Assembly: GCF_000350225.1 (NCBI RefSeq)
Contig: NW_005179057.1
Span: forward strand, 199,846-263,845
Source of the DNA: Chondrus crispus
Taxonomy: Eukaryota > Rhodophyta > Florideophyceae > Gigartinales > Gigartinaceae
Length of the DNA stretch: 64,000 bases
Direction: 5' to 3'
This document shows positions 1 to 7,945 of this stretch, in pieces (position 1 is the stretch's first letter; every line of letters begins with the position of its first letter). Made by a program: the position numbers and the translations under genes. The notes under the pieces were generated by a model that saw only the letters and a list, made by a program, of their open reading frames with translations, had not been told where the DNA came from and ran no database searches.

Positions 1-1
1 G

Positions 2-1138
2 CGCGGCGCAGAGGCCGTCGTGCGGGACTACTTCCGCCTCGCCGTCGACCACATGCGCGCCGTCGAGCGCTTCTGCCACGCGGACCCCGCGTACAACACC
101 GTGTTCCCCGTGTACCGCGGCTGCCGCGTCGTGCGACAGGAGCCCGTCGAGTGCCTCTTCGGCTTCATCTGCTCCAGCAACAACAACGTCAAGCGCATCG
201 CAGCCATGGTCACGCGCCTGGCCGCGCGGTACGGGGAGAGCGTCGGCGAGCATGCGGGCCGCCCGCACTTTGTGTTCCCGCCGGTGCACGTGCTGGCGGC
301 GGAGGCCACGAAGGAGGCCCTGCGGGAGGACGGGTTTGGGTACCGCGCCAAGTTTGTGGTGGGCACGGCGGCCATGCTGCGCGACGACGCTGCGAAGGCG
401 GGCCTGTCCGCGGAGGAGCTGGGTTGCTCGTACCGCGCGCTGCCGCGCAAGGAGGTGGCGCAGAGGCTGGTAAAGTACCCCGGCGTCGACAGGAAGGTGG
501 CCAGCTGCGCGGCGCTGTTCTCGTTCGACCAGCTCGGAGAGATCCCGTGCGACACGCACATTTGGCAGATCGCAACGTCCAGGTATATGCCGGAGCTGAA
601 GCAGAAGTCGATCACGGAGAGGGTCTACAACCAGGTCGGCGATTTTTTTAAAGCGCGGTTTGGCGAGGAGGACGCGGGGCTGGGGCAGACAATGCTCTTT
701 GTCGGGGAGCTTGCCCAGTTCAAGGGCTTGGCAGAGGCGCGAGACGGGAAACCGGCGGGGGGGAAGGGGAGAAAGCGTAAGGTGAAAAAGCGGAAGGCAA
801 GAGTGGGCAAGGTGGAGAAGAAGAAGGAGAAGATCAAGTGTGAGAAGATGGAAACTTCTCTCGCAAAGGGAGAAGACTACGTCCTGCGAAAACCGAGCGC
901 AAAGAGTGTTACTAATGGACTCGCGTCTAAGAAGAGCGTGCGGGCCGCAAGCAAAGCTGAGAACAAGATGGTTGTGGTGGAGGCAAAGAAGGAAGGGAAT
1001 ACTTTTGTCGTGGTCAATACAAGCGAGGAGGCAGCGGGTGCTTCAGTTACAACGGGTAAGCCTTACTCTGACGAGGCTCCGGCGAAACGACTGAAGGCGG
1101 AGAGTCTACCGATTGAAACTTGTAGCGATACGGTGTGA
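2..1138 (+). CDS. OGG1: OGG1-type 8-oxoguanine DNA glycosylase, 5' end outside window
   Basis: Bifunctional base-excision repair enzyme that removes 8-oxoguanine and nicks the abasic site. The frame is open to the left edge, so the N-terminal part lies outside. Family landmarks are visible: the RQxPxECLFxFICSSNNN segment near residue 40, then the helix-hairpin-helix PGVDRKVASC carrying the catalytic lysine (codon 494-496), and the catalytic aspartate in PCDTHIW (codon 551-553). The 19-residue lysine-to-aspartate spacing is that of known OGG1 enzymes. After about residue 235 (counted from the GTG at 20) the protein becomes a lysine-rich tail of roughly 135 residues with runs such as KGRKRKVKKRKAR. 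This is probably a nuclear localisation signal and disordered extension longer than usual. No intron is needed. The true start cannot be seen. Confidence 0.93.
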   Translation, partial: RGAEAVVRDYFRLAVDHMRAVERFCHADPAYNTVFPVYRGCRVVRQEPVECLFGFICSSNNNVKRIAAMVTRLAARYGESVGEHAGRPHFVFPPVHVLAAEATKEALREDGFGYRAKFVVGTAAMLRDDAAKAGLSAEELGCSYRALPRKEVAQRLVKYPGVDRKVASCAALFSFDQLGEIPCDTHIWQIATSRYMPELKQKSITERVYNQVGDFFKARFGEEDAGLGQTMLFVGELAQFKGLAEARDGKPAGGKGRKRKVKKRKARVGKVEKKKEKIKCEKMETSLAKGEDYVLRKPSAKSVTNGLASKKSVRAASKAENKMVVVEAKKEGNTFVVVNTSEEAAGASVTTGKPYSDEAPAKRLKAESLPIETCSDTV

Positions 1139-1690
1139 GTAGAGGTACTTGTAAATACAACAGTTCTCAGGCGGTACCAGTGTTGGCCAGATTTACAACC
1201 GAAGAGGAGCGCGTTTGAACAAAACAAGCGTCCCGTGATCATGTCTTGCAAAGTTGAGATGTTGCATCTAGACAACCGATATGCGCTTAGTGGCGCTTTC
1301 AAGACTTGCCGAACCGTTGCCGAAATTTTCCAGTATCCCCTCACCTGCATCCTGCTCGCTGTTTGCTTCAGGTTAGCTTTTGCAGAGGCCTGCACCGCCC
1401 ATTGATGAATTGCTACTTGACGTCTGCCGTAAATGTTTGTGCGCACTGGCGCACGCGCACAATGCCAACTGCCGAGAGACGCACCAGAGGGAGCAAAGAA
1501 CGCACTTTTCTAGTTTGAGCGGGAATTTGGATCAAAAATGCACAAGGCCAAGTCTTTTGCCTTCCGAGTCCCAACGAGTTGTCAGCATCCTCCCCCTCGC
1601 CCAGCGTCCCGCAAACACGCACCCTACCTACCAACCTCACCGACCCCCGCCTTGTCCCCCCCTCCGGCACCCCGCCCGCGCTGCCCAACC
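1139..1690. other. intergenic, OGG1 to TB2/DP1-like gene
   Basis: I see no gene here. It holds the 3' flank of the glycosylase gene and a pyrimidine-rich, CCC-rich leader of about 120 bp just before the ATG at 1691, which may be a promoter or 5' untranslated region. Frames that cross it have no recognisable protein. Confidence 0.5.
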
Positions 1691-2770
1691 ATGGAGTACC
1701 TGGAAGCCGGGCGGCTGGTGTACCGGCAGTCGCGGCGCTACCTAGCCGACGTGCTGCCTCTCCTCCGCGAGGCGCTTCTCTCTACCCTGTCCCTCTGCCA
1801 CCTCTACGCACGCCTTTTTCTGCACTTGCTCCGCCCGCTCCTGTCCCTCCTCCTCTCCCTCTACTCGCTGCTCTCGCCGCTGCTCTCGTCGCTGCTCTCG
1901 CGCCTGTGGCGCTTCTTCGTGGCGCAGCCTGCGCGCGCGCTGGCCGCCGAGGCCGCCGTCGCCTTCGCGCTGCTGGAGCTGCTGGCGCTCGAGCGCCACT
2001 TCGGCGCCCTGGCCGCCGCCGCGCGCCTCGCCGCGCGCGCCTCCGCCGCCGTCAGCTCCCGGTACCGCTCCGCCATCGCCGCCGTGCGCCGCCAGTCGCG
2101 CCTCGCCGCGGCCGCGCTGCGGCACCTGCTGTTCGCCGCCGCCGTCCTCGTCTTCCACCGCGCCGCCGGCGCCACGGGTCTGCTCCTCGCCATCGCTAGG
2201 CCCGCGTGGACCACCGTCAAGCTGCTGTACGCCATCGACATCGAGAACAAGAGGCCGCTGCGAGACGATGAGGAGGAGGAAGAGGAGGAGGAGCTCCTCG
2301 ACGAGCCGGAAGTGGCCGTGGAGACCCTCGAAACGACGCCGGGTAGCGGGAACGTCATGAGGAGGAGGCCTTCTACTCCGCACAGCGAGCCGTATCAGAC
2401 CCGCTCGCGCACGCGCCTGCAACGACAGATCACGTTTGAGGTCGAGAACGAGGCGTCTGGCGCCAACTTGAGGCCGCCGCGTAGTCCTTCCAAAGTGCGC
2501 CTCAGCCCGGCGAGCGAGGAGAAGAAGAGCGGACGCTCTGATGCTACAAACCAACCGCTTACGCCACCGCGGAGACGGCGGAGTAGCAAAAGGGATGCCG
2601 ACGACCCTGTCAACTATCAGGCGAGCGAACCGGCGGCGCTGAAATTCTGGGTCACCTTCGGCCTTGTGTGGACTGCACGCTCTATAATGTGGTATTTTGT
2701 ACCGAGTATGTTGAAAGGCGCAATTGAGAGCCTGGACATCACTTTACTAAATTGCTATCGCGAAGGCTGA
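1691..2770 (+). CDS. TB2/DP1/HVA22 (REEP)-like membrane protein, 3' end rearranged
   Basis: I chose the ATG at 1691 for its good context (accATGg). The frame is open further upstream, but only as low-complexity proline-rich sequence. The product has a Leu/Ala-rich N-terminal half with several possible membrane helices, an acidic glutamate run (about residues 193-205), and a basic serine-rich linker. Near the end comes AALKFWVTFGLVWTARSI, which resembles the start of the TB2/DP1 domain found in ER-shaping REEP/Yop1 proteins. The domain is cut short: after WYFVPSMLKGA the frame runs into 3'-flank sequence and stops. What looks like its second half lies in another frame at 2860-3238. The gene is therefore either spliced (for example GT 2699 to AG 2859, which keeps phase) or broken. 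The family call is inferred from motif resemblance. Confidence 0.55.
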   Translation: MEYLEAGRLVYRQSRRYLADVLPLLREALLSTLSLCHLYARLFLHLLRPLLSLLLSLYSLLSPLLSSLLSRLWRFFVAQPARALAAEAAVAFALLELLALERHFGALAAAARLAARASAAVSSRYRSAIAAVRRQSRLAAAALRHLLFAAAVLVFHRAAGATGLLLAIARPAWTTVKLLYAIDIENKRPLRDDEEEEEEEELLDEPEVAVETLETTPGSGNVMRRRPSTPHSEPYQTRSRTRLQRQITFEVENEASGANLRPPRSPSKVRLSPASEEKKSGRSDATNQPLTPPRRRRSSKRDADDPVNYQASEPAALKFWVTFGLVWTARSIMWYFVPSMLKGAIESLDITLLNCYREG

Positions 2771-2830
2771 TTGAGTCCATTTACTCATTGCTAAACAATG
2801 TCGAATCACAATAAAGCTTCGTTAAACAAT
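2630..2830 (+). repeat. duplicated gene tail, copy 1
   Basis: Two blocks of this segment recur about 1,488 bp downstream at 4117-4318. Block A (2630-2693 against 4117-4180) differs at two positions. Block B (2747-2830 against 4235-4318) differs at one. The 53 bp between the blocks is unrelated to the 54 bp at the same place in copy 2. Block B holds an AATAAA signal (2810-2815). Confidence 0.9.
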
Positions 2831-2859
2831 GGCGACGCGGGGGCAGGGACCGTACGCAG

Positions 2860-3238
2860 ACGGCCAACATGTTTCTGCGCATGGCAGTGGCAGCTAACCT
2901 GCTGCGGTCGGAGCGCCTGATCTACATGACGGGCATGATTGCGGAGAGCGGGCTGGCGCTGACCGGGGTCTTCTTCCTCATCACGCCGCGCCATCAACAT
3001 GGAAGGCATTTTGCGTCACATGCCGCGTATACCGGGAGTGAACTACTTAATGTTCTACGTCGGTCACATGTGTGCGCGATTTTGTTGGCAGACCCAGAAT
3101 GCCTTTTTGAAGTCAGTTTCCTACCTTCACCGCGGCAGCGATGGCAAGATTGAGTACACTACACCTCCGAAATACGCAGAGGCCTTCGAGATATATGCTG
3201 AAGAAAATTTTTTCAATGACCGGCTGGCCAAAGACTAG
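2860..3238 (+). pseudogene. displaced distal half of the TB2/DP1-like gene
   Basis: From 2860 one frame reads TANMFLRMAVA, then LRSERLIYMTGMIAESGLA, which resembles the second hydrophobic part of TB2/DP1 proteins. At about 2975-2999 the sense passes to another frame beginning MEGILRHMPRIPGVNY and ending ENFFNDRLAKD with TAG at 3236. Both parts read as ordinary protein, so they probably formed one C-terminal region. Either there are short introns (one possible between 2699 and 2859) or a frameshift near 2985 has broken the gene. The stretch follows directly on copy 1 of the duplicated tail. Confidence 0.45.
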
Positions 3239-4116
3239 CCTTCTGTGCAGAGATCTCTGATGTGCAAGACAATCATCTTTGACCCGAGGGAACTGAAAAG
3301 CCGAGAGATTGAATTCTATCGTATTCGTTATTGTCGCACTCGGTACAAGCCAGGTTCCTTTGCATTGACAGCACCTCGTGCTTATCATGCTGGATTCAAC
3401 TGCGGTTTCATTATTGTCGAGGCTGTGAATTTTGCCAACTCGGGACGGCTCTTAGTCGGCCGGCAAACGTCCTGCTGTGCTCGCCGAGGGGCCTCAACCT
3501 TGATTGTACAATACGAACACCTATTTTATGATGCAAACTCGCTTCGAGATGGGCATTTAGATACTACGAACATGGATGGAAAACTACCAAGCGCAAGGAA
3601 CAGTGCTCGCACCCTTGCCGGCGAGCTTGGAACAGTGATGGAATAGGGAATAAGGGGAAAGAAGGCCGAGGGAATACGCTCAGTTAAGCAACTGTCGGAT
3701 CGTCTTGTCGAATGAAGTGGGTGGGCGTTTTAAGAAAGATCAACTGGGACCCGAATTTGGACCTGGTGCTGGGATAGTTTGTAGCATATGTAAGCACGCT
3801 TGTCAATTTTAGGCTGAGATTTGCGGCAGTTGCCCCGACAACCGTGAGGCACAATGATATCTGATTTTGGCTACAAGTTTAGTTCTCCCTGCCGACGAGC
3901 AGGATGCAGGCCTGTGCTCGTCAGGAGGTATAATCTTGTGCTTCTTGGAGATCTTCTCTCTCGCATGGAAGATATGGCTGGCGTACAGTCGATCACCTAA
4001 ACACTTTTGCGCAGATACAGAGGTTTTCTTCGGACATGGGACACGCCGCTTGGAGCTCTGGGAACCGAGTTCAACGTGACCAGCATGCGCCGCGCCGAGC
4101 AGAAGACGTTCGTGTT
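3239..4116. other. no recognisable gene
   Basis: Frames in this stretch (for example 3245-3646) give no recognisable motif. It separates the two copies of the duplicated gene tail and may be what remains of a longer tandem duplication. Confidence 0.4.
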
Positions 4117-4318
4117 CCGGCGGCGCTGAAATTCTGGGTCACCTTCGGCCTGGTGTGGACTGCACGCTCTATAGTGTGGTTGCCGCCGAAGGCGCAAGAG
4201 TGGAGCATAACTCGGTACGCGCGATGGAGCTGTTCTAAATTGCTATCGCGAAGGCTGATTGAGTCCATTTACTCATTGCCAAACAATGTCGAATCACAAT
4301 AAAGCTTCGTTAAACAAT
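4117..4318 (+). repeat. duplicated gene tail, copy 2
   Basis: Second copy of the TB2/DP1-like tail. Block A again encodes AALKFWVTFGLVWTARSI in an open frame (4036-4302). The next 54 bp (4181-4234) replaces the copy 1 sequence, then block B follows with AATAAA at 4298-4303. The flanks are almost identical and the centre is unrelated, which fits replacement or gene conversion better than gradual drift. Confidence 0.85.
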
Positions 4319-4329
4319 TGTAACATTAT

Positions 4330-4678
4330 CTACACCTGTCCAGACAGTCCCGAATCGTCACCAAACATGCTTTTGTAGGCATTCAATGCCTTTTTATACC
4401 GTGCGAGCGTGATTTCAAAGAACGCCTCGTTGTCGGGGATCTTTTAGCGCGCTCGTACGCCTGTAGTGCAGACTCAACAATATTAAACATTGAGTTGTTT
4501 TCCTGCCTGGCCGAAATAACGCCATTCACCGGCGGATTCGTACTTGTTGACACAACGTTCTGAACACTCGGGGCCGAAATGAGGGAAACGACCTGTCCTA
4601 TCTTGTCTATTGCCTCTCGACAATCTCCGCGATCTCTGCACTGCTCTTTCTCTTTTTTCGACTCAAATCTGTTCCAGC
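4330..4678 (-). pseudogene. 3' end of an unidentified gene cut by element 1
   Basis: On the minus strand a frame enters from the LTR boundary at 4678 and reads FESKKEKEQCRDRG, then MFNIVESALQAYERAK. At about 4440 it shifts by one base into DNEAFFEITLARYKKALNAY and ends FGDDSGLSGQV with a TAG at 4332-4330. The composition is that of a helical, charged C-terminus. I do not recognise the family; such tails occur in transposon-encoded proteins. The upstream part is missing: it is not found beyond the other end of element 1. Confidence 0.5.
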
Positions 4679-5271
4679 TGTGGTATAACCCCAAACGCAA
4701 ATTAGATTAGGATTGGATCAGGGACAGTAAGGCAACGAGCCTTACAGCCATGCGCGCACACACGTGTCCTCCACGTGTACGGGACGTGTACTACACGTGG
4801 ACTGTCAGCCCCGCCGGCTGACAGCGCTACAGTGTCGGTAGACCGGCACTACTGTAGAGTTATGATAGACTACGATGTACATTAAATATGAGCGGACCGC
4901 CGGCGGTGGAGGACGACAAGCACGGACTTGTCAAGGATCCTCCACCTTGGTCCGCCCGCTTACTTTTAGGTACTTCCGTCCGTTTTACCTAGAAGTAGCA
5001 CCGCGCGCGGGTTGAGGACGCGCGTAGCACGCCCACGAGCCGGCTCCGCCTCCGCCCGTCGGTACTGGATCGTCACCCAGTACCGCTCCGGGGCGTCGAG
5101 GCGTAGAACCGCTCGCGCGTGCGCGCGTCCTCCCCGATCCCGCTCTACCACCGCTACCTCGAGCCCGTGCTCGGTACCGTGGGTGGGCCGTGCTTCTGTC
5201 TTCCCGCCGATCGGGGTCTTTCCGAACTGTCAGTACTCACCCCCCTCGTCGTTGGGGGTGATTATACTACA
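4679..5271 (+). repeat. 5' LTR of element 1
   Basis: It starts TGTGGTATAACC and ends ATACTACA, the usual TG...CA ends. A TTAAATAT stretch near 4884 lies just before a GC-rich region that is also found in the element 2 LTR, and is a candidate core promoter. Confidence 0.93.
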
Positions 5272-5272
5272 G

Positions 5273-5288
5273 TGGTCTCCCGACCTAG
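5273..5288 (+). other. tRNA primer-binding site of element 1
   Basis: TGGTCTCCCGACCTAG begins one base after the LTR. It would pair with a tRNA ending CTAGGTCGGGAGACCA: CCA tail, discriminator A, acceptor strand TCGGGAG, and C at the invariant position 61. Elements 2 and B have the same 16 nt. I cannot assign the tRNA with certainty; the GGGAGACCA end resembles yeast tRNA-Tyr. Confidence 0.85.
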
Positions 5289-5348
5289 AAGACTCTCAAG
5301 ATCGAACCGAGAAGACTATCGTTTACCTCCGCGTCCGTACGCGTCGAG

Positions 5349-7910
5349 ATGAGTGGCGAATATCCCACCTCGATTCGCTCGGAGCCCGCCGATGTGCGAG
5401 AGGCCGCGCTCCGCGTCCGAGTCGGCGACGGCGACGCTGGTCTCCGAGACCGCGAACCGTCGCCCGACTTCTCCGAAGGACGCGCTCGCGCGATGTACGA
5501 TCGCATCGCGGAGTATATTGAAGATGTCCGAACATCCCTCCGTATCGACGTCTCCGACAGCGTCTACGCCCGCTGTATGGATGAGTTGCGCTCCCTCCGC
5601 GAAGGAAGGTTTGAGCGCGTAACTCAGTCCTTGGAGAACCTGCGCGCTCTCGTCGACCAGCTACAGTCCCGTTTGGTACTGGTCGAAGAGGCGCGCATCG
5701 ATTCCCCCGCCGTGGACGTTGCGGGTCGACCCGCGAGTGCAAACTCCGGGGTCCGACGCGACCCGCAACCCTTCCCATCAGCCGAACAGATGGGAGCGTT
5801 CGCGCACATGGCGGCGGAGCTCAACTCAACGCGCCGCCGTGCCCGTGAGATGGAACAGACCTCGGCCGAGAGGCCGCCCGGAGCCCCCTCGAGTGGGCCC
5901 GGTGCCACTGTTCCTCCGGGCGCATCCGGAGCGCAGGAGTGGCCCCCGACTGGAGCCGTCACCAGTCGGAGGGCGGAGGACATCAAGCCGACGGCGGACG
6001 CGAACTTCGCGTCCGAGACTCAAGCCCTGCCGTATGCATCCGGAAGCATGGGGCAGTCCCGACGGGTACCGGACGAACCCGACCGTGGCCGTGGAGAAGT
6101 CGCCCGCGGATCAGGGGAACCGATTCTCCCGTTCGATCCTCGCTGGGGCGGCTACCAGCCAGCGGATCTTACCGTGCATCCCGGCCCCGTCGACGTCCGA
6201 ACGTTGCCCGTCACGCCGTTCGGAACGTTGGGCCCCGCCGAACCCGGGCTCGAGCCCGTCCACACCATGATACAGGAGTTCAGCGCCGTCGCGAACTACC
6301 GCATGTATCGGTTGGACAACACCTCGAGGCTCGTTACCTCGGGTGACGCGGGACGGATCGCGAAGTACGTCCAACGCTGCCGTGGGCTCCGTCCCACGAT
6401 GAAGAGCTTCGACGGTACTGACGCGATTCAGTTGCTCCCGTTTCTGAAGGATATCCGGATAACCTTCAATGCCCAGCACCTGACCGAAGGTGTGGCAATC
6501 CGTGTCTTCGCTCACTTCCTCGAGCGGGACGCAGAGCGGTTGTATACGAGTTACACCATGCGCGGCCTCCGCGCCGGCCAGCTCCACGACGACACGAGCT
6601 GGCCTGGTCTCGTCAACCAATTTATCAAACGCTGCCTAACCGACGACGTGTTGGGGGAAGCGTTTGACGCTGTCGCGTCGGCGCGACAGCTTCCTCACGA
6701 AACCGAGAACACGTTCGCAGACCGGCTGGAATCCGCCGCGTTCCGATGCACGGCCGTGTTCTCAGAACAAGCTCTCGCGCACTACTTCGTGCGCGGGCTG
6801 TCCACTGCGACCCGGGCCGCAGTGGCAGAGACGATGCAAAGGTTGCCCGGACAACAGAAGACCGAACTCTCAACGATTCGCCGTATCGCAACAGCCGAGG
6901 GTACAACCTACCGCGCTCGTCGCGGGTTGCCGCTGCCGGACCCGAAGCCGGCAGCGAAGGGAGTCCGAACTCCAAGGTCGCACGGAACGAGTTCGCCGGC
7001 GACCGCCCTCCACATTGGAGAAGATGAGTGGCAGGCCGACCCTGTTCTCATCAGGCAAGGCTTCGACCGGGCAGGAGGCCGACCCCCTACGCCAGCTTCC
7101 ACCGGTTCGACCGGAAGCTTCGCAACGGCGTTCGCGCACACGCCGAGGGCCACGGGTGGTCCGAATCACAACATGGCCGAGCTGGATATCTCCCGTCGAG
7201 AAGGAGACCGCGGGCTGCCTAACGTGCCTCGACTCACCGATGAGGAGGCACGCCACGCGGCGACTTTCGCGTCGACCGATGGCAGCGCGTACATTTGTTG
7301 GCTGTGCCGGACGTACGGCCACGCCATGTACGCGTGCCCGTTCCTGTCGCCTGAACAACGTCAGTTCACGGCGTACAGGAACTACCGCTATCAGATGGAG
7401 ACGCGCCCCGGAATGCGCAATCTCATCCAGCAGTCTACGCGGGCAGACCGAGGCCCGCGTCGAGGTGACCCGAGCCGATCGGGTGGGGGCGTCCGTTTTG
7501 CCCCTCGTGAAGGCGGGTACCGATACCCGGGGACCGATCAAAGGGATCGACGTGACCCTCGTCGGATGGATACGCGATATCCCCATCGAGATGGGCGAGG
7601 CGACCGGGGCCGACCCCCGTTGCCCCAAGGGGTACAGAACGCCATCATGTACCTCCAAGATTGGGCTGGTGAGACGCACCCCCAGCCCACGGAAGGAGGC
7701 GGAGGGGAGCCCGTTCTCCCCGCCCCTCGAATATTGCAACGGCCGGACGTTGCAATCCAAGGCCACGAAGTATCCGATTACTTCGTAGAAGATGCCCAGT
7801 CGGGGTGGGGAAACCGTCCCCATCCGCGCGGCCAGGGGCCCGTCGACGCGCTAGCTAACGATAGCCAAGCGAATAGCACTGACAGCTCGGGTAGTGCGAA
7901 AACCCCGTAA
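5349..7910 (+). CDS. gag: Gag polyprotein of element 1
   Basis: Structural protein of 853 residues that forms the particle and packages element RNA. The ATG at 5349 lies 60 bp after the primer site. The order is: a charged N-terminus; a predicted coiled coil (about residues 40-115); a long Pro/Gly/Arg-rich linker; a retrotransposon gag domain (about 350-500, with FDGTDAIQLLPFLKDIR and a following ERLYTSYTMRG); another basic linker; one CCHC zinc knuckle (CWLCRTYGHAMYAC, first Cys at residue 650); and an Arg/Gly-rich tail. It is longer than many Ty3-type Gag proteins. The TAA at 7908 lies directly before a hairpin, and pol overlaps the last 16 nt in the -1 frame. Confidence 0.93.
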   Translation: MSGEYPTSIRSEPADVREAALRVRVGDGDAGLRDREPSPDFSEGRARAMYDRIAEYIEDVRTSLRIDVSDSVYARCMDELRSLREGRFERVTQSLENLRALVDQLQSRLVLVEEARIDSPAVDVAGRPASANSGVRRDPQPFPSAEQMGAFAHMAAELNSTRRRAREMEQTSAERPPGAPSSGPGATVPPGASGAQEWPPTGAVTSRRAEDIKPTADANFASETQALPYASGSMGQSRRVPDEPDRGRGEVARGSGEPILPFDPRWGGYQPADLTVHPGPVDVRTLPVTPFGTLGPAEPGLEPVHTMIQEFSAVANYRMYRLDNTSRLVTSGDAGRIAKYVQRCRGLRPTMKSFDGTDAIQLLPFLKDIRITFNAQHLTEGVAIRVFAHFLERDAERLYTSYTMRGLRAGQLHDDTSWPGLVNQFIKRCLTDDVLGEAFDAVASARQLPHETENTFADRLESAAFRCTAVFSEQALAHYFVRGLSTATRAAVAETMQRLPGQQKTELSTIRRIATAEGTTYRARRGLPLPDPKPAAKGVRTPRSHGTSSPATALHIGEDEWQADPVLIRQGFDRAGGRPPTPASTGSTGSFATAFAHTPRATGGPNHNMAELDISRREGDRGLPNVPRLTDEEARHAATFASTDGSAYICWLCRTYGHAMYACPFLSPEQRQFTAYRNYRYQMETRPGMRNLIQQSTRADRGPRRGDPSRSGGGVRFAPREGGYRYPGTDQRDRRDPRRMDTRYPHRDGRGDRGRPPLPQGVQNAIMYLQDWAGETHPQPTEGGGGEPVLPAPRILQRPDVAIQGHEVSDYFVEDAQSGWGNRPHPRGQGPVDALANDSQANSTDSSGSAKTP

Positions 7911-7945
7911 AGACGGTCACGTTCGCGCGGTCGCGTGAACCGTCT
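7895..7945 (+). promoter_or_regulatory. gag-pol overlap and hairpin, candidate -1 frameshift signal
   Basis: The pol frame is closed by TAG at 7892-7894 and the gag frame by TAA at 7908-7910, leaving a 16-nt overlap. Directly after the TAA a hairpin forms: AGACGGT (7911-7917) with ACCGTCT (7939-7945), continued by CACG with CGTG around one bulged A. Elements 2 and 3 have the same layout with altered but still pairing arms. No canonical slippery heptamer is visible (gcg aaa acc ccg taa). Confidence 0.65.

Noticed and set aside
3245..3646. 133-codon frame as a host gene
   Set aside because: No motif, no good start context, and irregular composition; more likely chance.
7896..7910. Canonical -1 slippery heptamer (X XXY YYZ)
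   Set aside because: Checked in all three copies in the gag phase; neither gcg aaa acc ccg nor tcg aaa aaa ggg fits the pattern. Only a simple A-run in elements 2 and 3 could allow single-site slippage.
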